The notes under the pieces: generated by a model | Told to the model about the DNA's origin: nothing | Database searches by the model: none | The model's input: the letters and a program-made list of their open reading frames with translations, nothing else | Shown: one piece after another, positions 8,536 to 19,900 of the stretch | Layout of the letters: the number at the start of each line of letters is the position of its first letter | How positions within the stretch are numbered: the first letter of the stretch is position 1 | Position numbers and translations under genes: made by a program | NCBI GenBank assembly: GCA_003118195.1 | Contig: BEXV01000480.1 | Span: 174,903-195,314 of the forward strand | Direction of reading: 5' to 3' | Length of the DNA: 20,412 bases | Origin: Hemicentrotus pulcherrimus | Lineage: Eukaryota; Echinodermata; Echinoidea; Camarodonta; Strongylocentrotidae

Positions 8536-10369
8536 ATCATTATCGAAGGTTTGTTTTCATTAATTTTTGTTCTAGCATACCGGTATGCTCTATCCATATC
8601 ACGGCAATTTAAAATGTTGCGAATTATCATCATTATTGTTAAAAACTAAGTTGTAATGCATACAGGAGAACAATTGATAAATAAATATCCAACAAGGTTA
8701 AAGAATACTGAACTCTAATAAAGGTTTATCTTATATTGTATGTTGTTGTTGTTGTTCGTTTGGTATTATAATGGCTATTAGTCAAATTTGATTAATATTG
8801 CCAATGTCGTCGCATATCTTATGGTACATGTATAAGTATGGTATCAACTAATACATCAATACATAGGAATTATTTTCAGTACATCAATTTACAGATCTAG
8901 ATAATCAAGAGTGGTGTTTACATAATAACCTACACATGGACATAATGTTTATGAATTTCTTTATAGTACTTTATACATTTTCTTTCTTTGTTCATTCGGC
9001 AATATAAATAATCACTTTCTTTCTTCTACATATACAGGTACACAGAAATATGCATAAATAGAGCTCTTGTAGGAAACTGTACCTTCCTTTTATATTACAG
9101 CACATAAAGATAGACTGTCAGTACTTTTAGTCACTTTTCAGGATAACAGATTAAGGTTTTACAAATCTGAAAGAATGATATTGGAATGGAAATCGTTATA
9201 CATGTATCGTCCCTGCTTGAAATAGTTGGCTTTTCTCACTTTGGTAAACTTAAAGGAATACAACCTTTAAAAAACATCTAGACTGACAGATGATTAACAA
9301 ACATAGAGTCCATTGAATTTCAGATAAATATATATCTCTGGATATGAATTGAATTATATTTTAATTTTACTTTATTAAAGAAAATGTATACCGGTAATTA
9401 AAACATTTTCCATGCATATATCTAATAGTAATACATACAATAGTACAAGACATAATGCATGCAAATACATGTATTATAATACATTATTGTTTGTTCTCAA
9501 GAGCCATTTATGTTTTCCTAGTACTTAAAGACAAAAGGAAAATGATGAGTTGTAAAATAAGAAAAGTGTGGTTTAGGAGGAGTAGTAGTAGATGAAGCAA
9601 TTTGCTTCATATCTTTATAAAATTATTGATTCAAGTATCCTGAATCATATCAGAAAAAAATGCAATACATATCATTGCAATTAAAATATTATTGATGTTC
9701 AATTTTGAATCTTCTGCATATTATTTTTATGACATTCGTAAGAACTTGCTAGCACATGTCATAATTAATTGATATTTTGAACGAGCACAGCATTTTCTTT
9801 TCATTAAAAGCATTTATAAGCATATTATTTCACTGATCAAAATGAATCTAACGAAATTAACGCTAAGAAGATGCCATACAATCCCTGCTACTCGTGAAGA
9901 ATTTAATATCACGTCCTACAGGATGAATCTAATACATGTAATACATAATTCATTAACAACAATAAATCTCTATTTTTTCATTAAATAATGTGCCAACATA
10001 TACTTGTACATGGAATTCATATTTACAGAGGAATTTCTACCTGAACTTGTACTGTGACATTTCTGTTTTCTAAAAAACACTAAAAAAGACAATACATAAG
10101 GAAGTGTCCATGGTGCATAAATTATCCTCAGATAAAAATTACTCTCTTTGTATTAAAAACACTTCTATTCAAAGCAAATTTATTTATAGCATAATAAAAA
10201 TTTGGTAAGTACTTCAATTTTCACTACACATCACACAGAAAACACTGACACATTAAAATAATATTTCAGGTGTTCAATATAACTATTAAAGGTACACTAA
10301 TTTGATCATGTATATACAGAACTTTCTACACACACAATACTCATTCTCCGTGTTCTGATTACCATATAC
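8536..10369. other. gene-free AT-rich stretch
   Basis: There is no open frame of note on either strand. Small items seen: a (GTT)n run at 8741-8757, a 14-bp perfect palindrome GCATACCGGTATGC (about 8575-8588) and a short palindrome ATGAAGCAATTTGCTTCAT (about 9592-9610). It could be long 3' UTR of the minus-strand gene or intergenic DNA. Confidence 0.5.
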
Positions 10370-10374
10370 AACAA

Positions 10375-10540
10375 AGGTGCTCCGACATTTGCTCTGGCGA
10401 TATCTGTTCCAAGTTATATTTCGTCAAAGATATAAAATGAAGGTTCCAATTCGGTTTTAGGTTGGATTATATTTAGGTTTAGCATTTGGATTTAATAGGA
10501 TTAGATATAGTGTTATGGTCAATAATTGATGTTCAGAAAT
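10375..10540 (+). repeat. interspersed repeat family R2, copy a
   Basis: Contains GGTTTTAGGTTGGATTATATTTAGGTTTAG and TAGATATAGTGTTATGGTCAA, matching the better preserved 13385-13545 copy (GGTTTAGGGTT, TAGCTATAGTGTTCGGTAA). The similarity is diverged but collinear. Confidence 0.55.
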
Positions 10541-10705
10541 CAGCAGCAGTTTTTTTAAATTCTTTTTATAATAACACAAGCAAATTACGCTTCACATTTA
10601 TTGTACCTTAAAACACAGCTCAGTAAATTGAAGCTAGTTGCCATTCATAAACGTTTTAAACAAACCGCCACAGTATACCATATGGCACGTGTGAACAAAC
10701 AGTTA

Positions 10706-10785
10706 GTTCACATGTAGAATATTGACCGTGGAGCAATTGCCGCCAGAGCATACGTCATTAAACCATATCACATGCTACCTAGCTA
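10706..10785 (+). repeat. repeat family R2 fragment, left of hairpin
   Basis: AATATTGACCGTGGAGCAATTG, CCAGAGCATA and CATATCACATG are matched at 11058-11125 in the same orientation. The two fragments flank the long hairpin at 10797-11002 as direct repeats. Confidence 0.7.
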
Positions 10786-10796
10786 CCAATCAAGGC

Positions 10797-11002
10797 ATGA
10801 GCATGACTGACAAAGAAAGCGGAAAAAATATACAGTTCCTCAGGTAGACAAAGGAACTTCCCTTCACTGCTATTATGTAAAAATGTGTAGAACAGGTGTC
10901 ACATGCATATTCACATCTTTACATAATAGCAGTGAAGGGATGTTCCTTTGTCTACCTGAGGAACTGTATATTTTGTCCGCTTTCTTTGTCCGTCATGTTC
11001 AT
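10797..11002. repeat. long near-perfect inverted repeat (85-bp arms)
   Basis: Arm 10797-10881 is the reverse complement of 10918-11002 with about four mismatches; a 36-nt spacer lies between. The shared core runs from ATGACTGACAAAGAAAGCGG to CACTGCTATTATGTAAA. There are no clear terminal target duplications. It could be a young foldback/MITE element or the template of a long hairpin RNA. Confidence 0.9.
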
Positions 11003-11057
11003 AGTGAAGGCATGTGCATTTAGGATACTTGTAGACCACACTAAGATAAAAACCAGG

Positions 11058-11125
11058 TGAGAACATGGAATATTGACTGTGGAGCAATTGTCACCAGAGC
11101 ATAGATCATATCGCATGTTTGCAAG
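11058..11125 (+). repeat. repeat family R2 fragment, right of hairpin
   Basis: GAATATTGACTGTGGAGCAATTGTCACCAGAGCATAGATCATATCGCATG matches the left fragment at 10706-10785 in direct orientation. Confidence 0.7.
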
Positions 11126-11129
11126 CAAT

Positions 11130-12110
11130 TAATACCTGTGTATCAAGATGAGTACAACAAGGTGAAAAAAGGGTAAAATCTAGGTGAAAACATCTACAAT
11201 TACCCCTGGTATCTGCCCTTTTAAGATAAAAATAGCTTTGTTGACTCGCCACCCCCNTTATTTCAATGCTGAAATCCTCTACATTTACTGTGCAGTAAAT
11301 TTAGCATGCCATAATCGTTTTTAAATCATTAGTTCGCTCTGCTTTCAATTTAGCCCAATACACATAAATTGGCTCAATACTCAAAGAGAAAACAGCACAC
11401 TCACAAAACTCTGGTGATATGTACATGCACAAAAGAATAAAAAGTACCAGTATTCAGCTTTTAGGTAGCACATAACAAAACAAACAAATGTCTCTGGGCA
11501 GGAATGCAACATACATTAAACATATAATGGCAAACTTTTACAAATGGGAATAGTAATTGGTGGGACAAAGTATGGGGTAACCCCAACAGTTTCTGCATAG
11601 AGGAAAGACTATAAAGGAGAAAGAAAAGCATATATTATTTACATTCTTGCACAAATAGGAAAGCAAAATAGGGGCAGCACTTCAGCTTCATACCAATGGA
11701 ATGTAAGTTACAAATCATAAAAAAGAATATGTAAGATTAAAAAGTTAGTAATACAAATACAAACAAGATGTAAATTGCATGAACATTTTCACTGACAAGT
11801 TTGAAATGAGTTGTTCCTGAAGTAATTGTGCACAGTTTCTTTTGATCCAATTTGGTACAATTACTCCTGTATTGTATCAAGAAATATTTGTTTTTACAAT
11901 GCTTTGTGGTGACAATCACGGTACTTTGGCAAGGTGTTTGGCAATGTTTCAAGAGGTTTTGGTAAGTTCACATCACGATATCTTACAATTACAACACAGC
12001 AAAAAGGAACGAACAATGGACTTTAACACTGAGGGGCAGAGTAGGCATAGGTATTCATACACAACGTAAATGCATAAAAACATCAATCTCATGAGATTGG
12101 GAACAAATTT
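11130..12110. other. gene-free AT-rich stretch
   Basis: There is one undetermined base, N at 11257, after a run of five C. No recognisable genes or repeats were found. The frames at 11737-11952 (minus) and 11842-12069 (plus) have no recognisable content. Confidence 0.5.
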
Positions 12111-12112
12111 AT

Positions 12113-12213
12113 AACTTTGTCCATTCATAGAGTTATACATTGAAGAAACAGATGTATTTGTANAACTTTGTCCATTCATAGAGTTATACATTGAAGAAAC
12201 AGATGTATTTGTA
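12113..12213. repeat. exact 50-bp tandem duplication around an N
   Basis: The 50 bases at 12113-12162 (starting AACTTTGTCCATTCATAGAG) are repeated without a mismatch at 12164-12213, with the single N at 12163 between them. This pattern is expected when two overlapping contigs are joined without merging, so it may be an assembly artefact. Confidence 0.95.
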
Positions 12214-12481
12214 GACAGAAGCAATCTTTATATGAGATTTTGTTTTCACCTATGGCTCACATAAATTATATCTCAAGGTTAGATTGCCCATTAATAAACA
12301 AGGTAGTATTTGGAATATTAGTCTCAAAGTCTATATTGGAGAAAAAAATGAATACATGTACCGGTATATTAGGGTTTATAGTAGCACAGGCATGCACAAC
12401 TTACATCTAAGTAAGCAAAGAAATGTAATACAACATTTGACATTACATAAAAATGTGGAAAGATTAGCCTTTATGAATGAG

Positions 12482-12653
12482 TTAAAGCCACACTGTCCTA
12501 CTTGTGGCTACTTGCTCTCTCTATATTGAAAAATATGCCTAATCGGTGACCATTGGTCACCCATGATCCTCTGAGTTGATGAGATAACCACCTGTGCAGT
12601 GACCTTGCAGGGTGCTCTAATCCCTCCTGTAAACTAGTACAGATAAGCTTTAA
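12482..12653 (+). repeat. interspersed repeat family R1, copy 2
   Basis: Bounded by TTAAAGCC on the left and AAGCTTTAA on the right, with the shared internal words GGCTACTTG, ATGCCTAATCGGTGACCATTGG and GATGAGATAACCACCTG. The ends are imperfect inverted repeats, so R1 is probably a MITE-type element with TTAA termini. Confidence 0.8.
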
Positions 12654-13376
12654 GAGTCATCTTTTTATGACATCTTTTCGTTCACCCATGGCTCCAATAA
12701 ACTTTATCTCTAGGTTGTTCGCCTTCAACAAATACGACAGTATATTTGGAATTTATATCAATAAAGTATTTGGAAGTCTACAATGAATAATGATTACATG
12801 TATAAGAATGCTATAAATTATTTTAGCCAAGACATGCACAACATACTGTAGAAATATAGTACACTCATGACACTACATAAACTTATTAGTGCCAAGAAAC
12901 GTGATACAGACAATTTAGTTAAGGGCTCACTTTAATATTCAGACCGACTTTTCATTTGAACAAAGACAAAGACCTGACGTTTTGAAAAAATTTGGACACA
13001 GTTCCTGTCGAACTCCTGATATTTGTTATTTGTAACTGCCCCTGGACAACAGGCATGCAGGAGTCTATGCTATAGACAATGGCAAGTTAAGTTTGTTGGA
13101 TGCATGGGCAAGCATTTTGAAGTAACTTTCACCCTCTTAATTCAGGCCTCCCATTTATTTGCTTTCTTCACCTCTCTGCATGTCACTTGTTTGCAAAACG
13201 TGTGAATTTGCACAAAACAATATTCACCAATTGATGGAAGGATTGCTTTGTGCAACACAATATGTCTTTTTTAATTATCCACATCCAGTCTTAATTGTAG
13301 TTCAATGACCACCCTATTAACACCTATATGGTTTGATTTTGTACTGGAAACAGATAAAATAATATTAAAGACTTTG
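12654..13376. other. gene-free stretch, possible 3' UTR of the minus-strand gene
   Basis: On the minus strand an AATAAA (13159-13154) and an ATTAAA (13275-13270) lie 560-680 bp after the stop codon of the coiled-coil gene and are candidate polyadenylation signals. The plus frame at 13023-13205 has no recognisable content. Confidence 0.4.
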
Positions 13377-13384
13377 GTAGAAAT

Positions 13385-13545
13385 CCCAGGTTATATATAA
13401 TTTTGGCAGAGGTTTTAGGTTTATAGGTTTAGGGTTTGTTAGGGTTAGCTATAGTGTTCGGTAAAGAGTTGAAGTTAAGAATTTCGTGAGAGTAGGAAAT
13501 TGACCGCAAATCAATCGCTATATAGGAGCAACTGCCATAAAAACC
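13385..13545 (+). repeat. interspersed repeat family R2, copy b
   Basis: GGTTTTAGGTTTATAGGTTTAGGGTT, GTTAGGGTTAGCTATAGTGTTCGGTAAAG, then GAAATTGACCGC and GGAGCAACTGCC. It is collinear with the pieces at 10375-10540 and 10706-10785, which together look like one element broken up there. Confidence 0.6.
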
Positions 13546-13546
13546 T

Positions 13547-13742
13547 TTAACGCGGGACTGCACTAATTGTAGCTACTTGCACCCTCTATACAGCCAACAA
13601 TGCCTGAGCGGTACCCGTTGATCCCCCATGGTCCCCTTTTTCTAATGTTAATTGAGAGCTGATTGGATGAGATAACCACCTGCCAGTGACCATGCAGGGA
13701 GGTCTAATTCCTCCTGGCCAAACTAGTGCAGACAGGCTTTAA
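13547..13742 (+). repeat. interspersed repeat family R1, copy 3
   Basis: The best-preserved R1 copy. The left end GGGACTGCACTAATTG and the right end CAAACTAGTGCAGACAGGCTTTAA are inverted repeats, with TTAA at both outer edges (13547-13550 and 13739-13742). Confidence 0.8.
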
Positions 13743-13832
13743 ACTTTTAACCCTTGCTGGTGGACTGATGGATGAAAGAGGGCTCCTTACTGAAAATAAA
13801 CAAGTTGAAGACGCAGTAGAAGACATTCCAAA

Positions 13833-13932
13833 TCATGAGATGATGACATGGGAGTAGTTCTTGGTCCCGAGACTAGGACCTGCACCAAGCTTGGACTCCA
13901 GCTCGGCTTTCTTGGCCATGCAGTCAAAAGAC
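13833..13932 (-). CDS. stathmin-like gene, exon G (terminal coding exon)
   Basis: The acceptor is TTGTCTTCTAG. The 100-bp exon encodes SFDCMAKKAELESKLG then AGPSLGTKNYSHVIIS and stop TGA at 13835-13833. Confidence 0.85.
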
Positions 13933-16900
13933 CTAGAAGACAAGAGTAGAGAACAGAAATAAAATTACAAAATGATAATAATAATAGAAGCAGTAACATT
14001 TGTGAAGAAAGTAATGCTAAGTTTCTAAGCGCTTTACATAGTAATTAATATTACCCTGGTCACTGGATTCAATTGCTGATATGCACATGATAGTGCACAT
14101 GCTCCACTCCCTGGGGAGTATTCTGGTCAGGCCCCATTTTACAAGTTACTCATGCCAATCCAACCGCATTAATGTTCACATCCTACCAGGTAAAACAGTC
14201 AGCCTACTACCTCCCTTAACCTCTGTCCAGCTTAGGATGCTGCAGCATCCCAGTTGAAAAATACTGCCTAAGAGGATATGAGGTGGTTAGTGGCACCCTG
14301 ACAACTGCTTTAAGTTTGAGCCCTGTCAGAAAACCGGCCGCTGCTGATGCGTCAGTAATCAACTCACTTTGTGTACTGGTTGCGTATCTGCTCTCTGAGT
14401 TTGGCCGAGTTATGCGCCACCGCTCGCGACTTGTCGATCTCCTGCTGCTTCTTGGCGATGACCTCTTCGACCTTCTGATCCTTGTGTTTGATCTTCTGCT
14501 CGGTGTACCTTGCCAACGCCTCCGCATCCTCGGCAACCCTACAGAAAAATAGAAAGAAATAAGATTCTTGAGGACAGTTCTATCTGATGTTACGGAACAT
14601 GTGTATTATTGTATGAGGATGAATATCCGGAATTATAACCCACTGGACAGCTAACTGCCGGAAAACTACTCCCAAGAACAATTATCCACCCTCCCCTCCC
14701 CCTAAATACAATGATGCCTAGACAACTATCCTCTTCAAAACAAAAAATTGTGACATGCTGCAAATCAGTCAAATATATTGCTTTTTCTAATGATTTGTAT
14801 CTTTTTATATTACCTGCCCTGCATGGACTATTAATCAGGACAAGTCCTGGGCTTTTCTTATAATGTTCTCCTTTTCTTTGTATGTCTTTGTCATTCTGTC
14901 TCTGTTCCTTTATTACTGAAGTATCACTCAAGTGATGTATCAACAACAATTAGCAAGATACCAATGAAATCATGTTCAAATTGTCTCTCCTTAAATATCT
15001 ACATGCAGCATTAAAACGATCTAATTATAATGTTTTTGGTTGTGACTGGGAATCTAGAGAAAAATCCACCATTCCCACAATTTTTTATATATTTTTATCA
15101 TTCCATATTTTCTTTTATTTACATAAATATTTTACTTTTATTGATTATGTTTCAAATTTGTAGAATAAATTTGAAATCGAAATTGAATACTATTTTTTAT
15201 ATAAATCAAAATACTTACCGGTAACTAATTGGCATGAAAGGCAAGTGCATCTAGAACAAAGATTCATACCCGCAAATCTTGTGACTGGAAACCTAGAGGA
15301 CAATCCAACACTCCTACAATCATCCTATATATTCAAACTTATTTTACCTGGCTATTCTTTCCTTGTGTGTTTTCTCCTTGACGATCCGAAGCTCATGAGC
15401 CTTCTGGGCTTTCTCTTGAACAACTTTCTCGGCCTTCACTATTGCCTGCTCCTGAACCTGTCAATGTATCAAACATAAAATTTATGAAAATAATGAAAAT
15501 AAAACAATCTTAAGACATATATATGTTTGATTCAGCATATCAATTGTTCTGTCATTTTTGTATGTTCTATCTAAATCTTACTTCTGTTTCTTTGAATGCA
15601 GATGCCTTTATGTTATCTCTTTTCTTTGATTTTGTTTCAGAAGTGTGCCTTGAGCAATCGATTTCAAGTGGATTTGGCACCTCACAAATCTTATATATTA
15701 CTTTCATGTATTATAACATAAATCTTTGTTAAGAAGAAGATTATGAACAACAATACCCACATTCTGGATGTCTACAGAACTCAATACATCAACAATGTAT
15801 CTTTAGAGCTTTAAAAATATACCATTACCATGGTCATCAGATTGAGACTTGACCATACCCAATGTAAGCACATTCTCCACTCCCTGGGGAGCATTCCAAC
15901 CAGAATGATCAAAAAAGGAGAAGAAAAAAAAATATTTAGCCAGAGAGAGGGGGAGAGAGAAAACTCAAAAGGAGTAAAATGTCCGAGATAGACTGACAAA
16001 TGAAAAGATGCAACAGAGTGAAAATGTGTACGCAATACAGACGTTGAGAAAACAGATGAGTAAGAGAAAGAAAGAGAGAGAGATGGAGTGATCGATAGAC
16101 TGACATGCATACAGAGAAAAAGAGTTACCACTGTTCTGTGTTTGACGATATCATCTTTCCATTTCTCCAAGTTAGTATCTAGAACCACCTTCGTCTTGCT
16201 GGCTTTCTTCTGTTGCTGCTCCAGTTTGCGCCTGTCAAATGCCATTTCAGTAGACAAAAATAACAATACAAACCAATTAGACAGGATACTGCTCTTCATT
16301 TTGACGTGAATAATTCTAAAATTCTGTTTACTTGAAATTTACTGAATGAGAACTCAAAAGTTACAAAAGTTACGGAAAATGAAGGCTCATCTCTCTTCTA
16401 TCAACAGCTCAGAGTAATAATCATTTCTATAATCGCTTATTACTCCTAATTTAAATGAAAATCTGTAAAGCCAGTTGGAATTGCAAATCGCTATTCATGG
16501 GCTAAATGAATGCAACCTGATCGACTGATTAGCTGGCCCACCAATATGTACAGCCAAATATTTTCATTTCATTTTTACTTCATTCATTGTTACTTTATTG
16601 CGCAAAAAAAACACTGCATTAATGTGACATGATCCCTCCCAGCTTATATCTTTCCCCCTGGGCCCCTACATCAAACATGGACAGATTCGATAAGATGTCA
16701 ACAAGTATTTTATTTCTAAATTGTAAGCGTTTAACATTTTAATTCTATAAGTTTGTACATATAATTCACTTCTTCTTTTGTTAATCACACTGAAATTCAG
16801 TGTTACATTGGTAGGGTTAACAAGCTGCTGTTTCATAAAATAATAATTTACAAGCTACTGTTATAAGCTACTGAAATCATGGCCTCTGATTGGCAGAGAG

Positions 16901-19900
16901 CAAATTTTTCATACAAATTTAGCAGTTGTTATAGATAACAAGTTTTATGAAACGGCCCCAGGTCCTGCAACCTTTAGTAATAACAAAACTAAGAATAATT
17001 GGCCAAAAATCGATCGTCTCGGACTCAGTTTTGGTTTGAAGGTGTGACTGATGTATCCTTTGAATACATCACCTGCTATTCCTGAGTTCCGTCTGTCTCT
17101 GAAACTGTTGTTGTTCAATCATCTCCTTGTGCTTACTGTCCTTAGCATCGATACACATCCTCTGGTATTCATTCTCCTCTCTTAAAAAGCAAGATGAAAC
17201 AGGACACAGAAGTAGACAAATGGGACTGCATGATGTGATCTTGGTGCAAAATTAACCAATGTCCTCATCATCTCCCAGTCTTAAAACAGCTTTGGGGCAA
17301 GCCATGAACAGGATATATTGCTAGGAAAATTTGCTTCGGTGACAACACTTTTGTTATTTAAAAAGCAAGACAAAAAAACATGTCTTCATTTAATAGCTCC
17401 CACAAGGCAGCCATAAATGGCTTTTGGGGAAATCTTGAAGAAGGAAATTGGAAATCTACCTTGTCTTATAAAGAAAATGGTTATGATTGATATCAATCGC
17501 AAATAAATTGTGATTAAAGATCAACTCTTAATAAGGAAGTATTGCAAGGATAATTAAAGAAAACAAGAAAATGTACACAAAATGGATAAACAGAAGTTTG
17601 GATTTTTTAGTCATAATTCAGAAGATGGTCAAAAAGCGATCTGTGGCAAATCTTGATGCAGATAGGATAGTAAAGTTCACTTTGAATAAGTGCAAGATGA
17701 ATATATATTCTCTGGAATACATCTTGTGTTATATTATACCCTAACTTCATCTATCTTTACATGCTGCAGCACACCATACCAAAGAGAAAACACAGGAAAA
17801 CTGCCTTTGATGTGATTATTTATAAGCCTACTGCTGTGGCATACCTTTTTTTAAAATTACATCCTCTGTCAAAATCTCTTTCCTTACAACAGACCATTTT
17901 TTACATTGCAACTACAGTGGAACCTCGTTATAAAGAAGTCTTTGGGACCATCAAAATTACCTTGTTATATCAGGGTAAAAAAAAAAATAATTTTAAGAAA
18001 TGGAACCAGCATAATCACCTTTCTTAAACTGATACCTCGTTATATCAGAGCACTTTAATAATGAGGTCCCACTGTATAACATTTGAAGAAAAATATTACA
18101 AGAGGATGAGAACTCACTCTGTTTTCTTGTCGATGACTTTCTTGCGTACCGCATGCTGCTGCATGACTTCCTTATTCTTTCTTTGAAGCTCCTAAAAAAA
18201 ATAACAAATAAACAAAAAACAATAACCTGTAATCATTTCGTCATGAAAAAATAACACTGTAAATTGGTATACATTAGACAGTGACACACTAAGAACAGCG
18301 AAAAAATGGTCATTAGTCAAAATTAAATGTTTTTCCCCCAAGACAAGAAAATGAAATCTGTAAAATTAAATATGCTAAATCTTCTGATGCAATACAAAGT
18401 TATGGCATCACAACGTATCATTGTATATTTATTGTAATATTTGCTCAAAAACAGACAGCTCACTTCTCCACATACTCAGAACATCCACGGTGACAGATGG
18501 CATATGCACCCCACCACTGGAATCAAAAACTGCCCAACAACATCTGTACAGCACACTAGATACCTTTAAGAAAAAATTATATAACTGATTTCCTGTCTGA
18601 GACCAGCTTTGATTGCAAAACAGACACCCTGTCATGCAGCATACCAGCATCAATTTCATTTTTTCTGTATTTCATCTGCATGCATACTAATAAATCACAT
18701 CACAGTTTAATACATCACATGTACAAAATCAGGTGTCTTTATGATACCATGTTCTAGAAAACACACATCTTTCCTTGTTTGCCTTTTCAGGCAGGTGGCT
18801 TCTGTTGTTTGCACAGAGAGAGAGAGAGAGAGAGAGGGATATGTTTTTCTACCAATCTCCTGTACTAAACGTGTCTACCTAATATGAAATGGGCATTATA
18901 CAGATGTTTTTACATGAGCATGCAATATGCCTAGACGTACTACATCAAGATATGAAAAGGAAAGATTTGGTTTGTCGGAATGCTAACATGCACAGACACC
19001 CACACCCCAACTTCTTCTGGTGTTTACTCTCTCTTTTTTCTCCCTCCCTCCCTCCCTCCCTCCTTTTTAGCTTTAGCTGCCTCAAGAGTGAGAGAGATGC
19101 GTTTCTCTGTCAGGCTCTATTAGTCTCTTGTTGCTAAACTTTGTGCTAGAGACTCCCCTCCTTGCACATGAAATATAACTCCAGATCCCGGTCTTAAAAA
19201 GAGTTGATATTAATAGCAACATATTTGTGATTTATATCAATCGCAACTATGTACATTAGAGATTAGAGACCGCAATGGGATTGTTTGGATGACTTGAGAT
19301 TGATTTGGATCAATCACAACTCTCAGGGACCAGGATAACCGTTATATCAAAATTCAAATGATTTTGTTTGCTCCTTCCCCCTTTGTTTTTCCTTCAGCCA
19401 ATTCCAGCATAAGGAAGATGTGTTTCTCTAAAGTTCCTACCGGTCTCTACCAATCTCTCCTTCATGCACATGCAATTGCTAGGCTACAAACCATGGGACC
19501 GACAGCTCCCAAAAAACAACATTGTCGGTCCCATGGGCTGCATGATCGTTCCGTTGGTTCTGTCAGTCTACGGGTCATGTTTTGCATGCTATATTTCAAG
19601 AAATCATTGTATATTTCTTTTGTAAACTAGGAAGCAAGCACACACTCATACCCTCACTTCTTCTTTTTCTATGCACATGCAATTGCTAGGCTACCATGAG
19701 ACCGACAGCCCGCGAAAATCAACATTGTTGGTTGCTTGGGCTGATCGTTCTGTTGGTTCTGTCGGCTCTGTCAGTCTACGGGTCGTGTTTTGCATGCTAT
19801 ATTTCAAGAAACAATTTTTTTTTTTGTAAACTAGGAAGCAAGCACACACTCATACCCTCACTTCTTCTTGTTGTTTATTTTCTCTTTTAGCTTCAGCTGA

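Larger units (their letters stand above)
14540..15347 (-). other. intron between exons E and F
   Basis: It contains the G-rich repeat at 14630-14720 and a direct duplication: 15034-15095 and 15278-15335 share GTGACTGG, CTAGAG and AATCCA words in the same order. The short plus-strand frames at 14972-15224 and 15245-15478 cross these copies. Confidence 0.6.

Noticed and set aside
11973..12224. Minus-strand frame with internally repeated segment
   Set aside because: The repetition is just the 50-bp duplication across the N, not a protein repeat.
14216..14536. 106-residue Arg/Ser-rich minus-strand frame
   Set aside because: Wrong frame over exon F. The spliced, phase-matched reading gives a coherent coiled coil.
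15811..16299. 162-residue minus-strand frame including exon D
   Set aside because: Only 16231-16129 fits splice sites and phase. The remainder is read-through into purine-rich intron and a SINE core.
7172..19063. Repeat tracts considered as a CRISPR-like array
   Set aside because: They are microsatellites and dispersed transposable elements in a eukaryotic intron-bearing genome, without regularly spaced unique spacers.
18889..19137. 82-residue plus-strand frame
   Set aside because: It lies antisense to the degenerate exon A copies and a CCCT repeat, with no recognisable content.
19358..19890. Two related plus-strand frames (RLQTMGPTAPKKQHC / MRPTARENQHC)
   Set aside because: The similarity comes from the 200-bp tandem DNA duplication. 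There are no splice or start features supporting a plus-strand gene.
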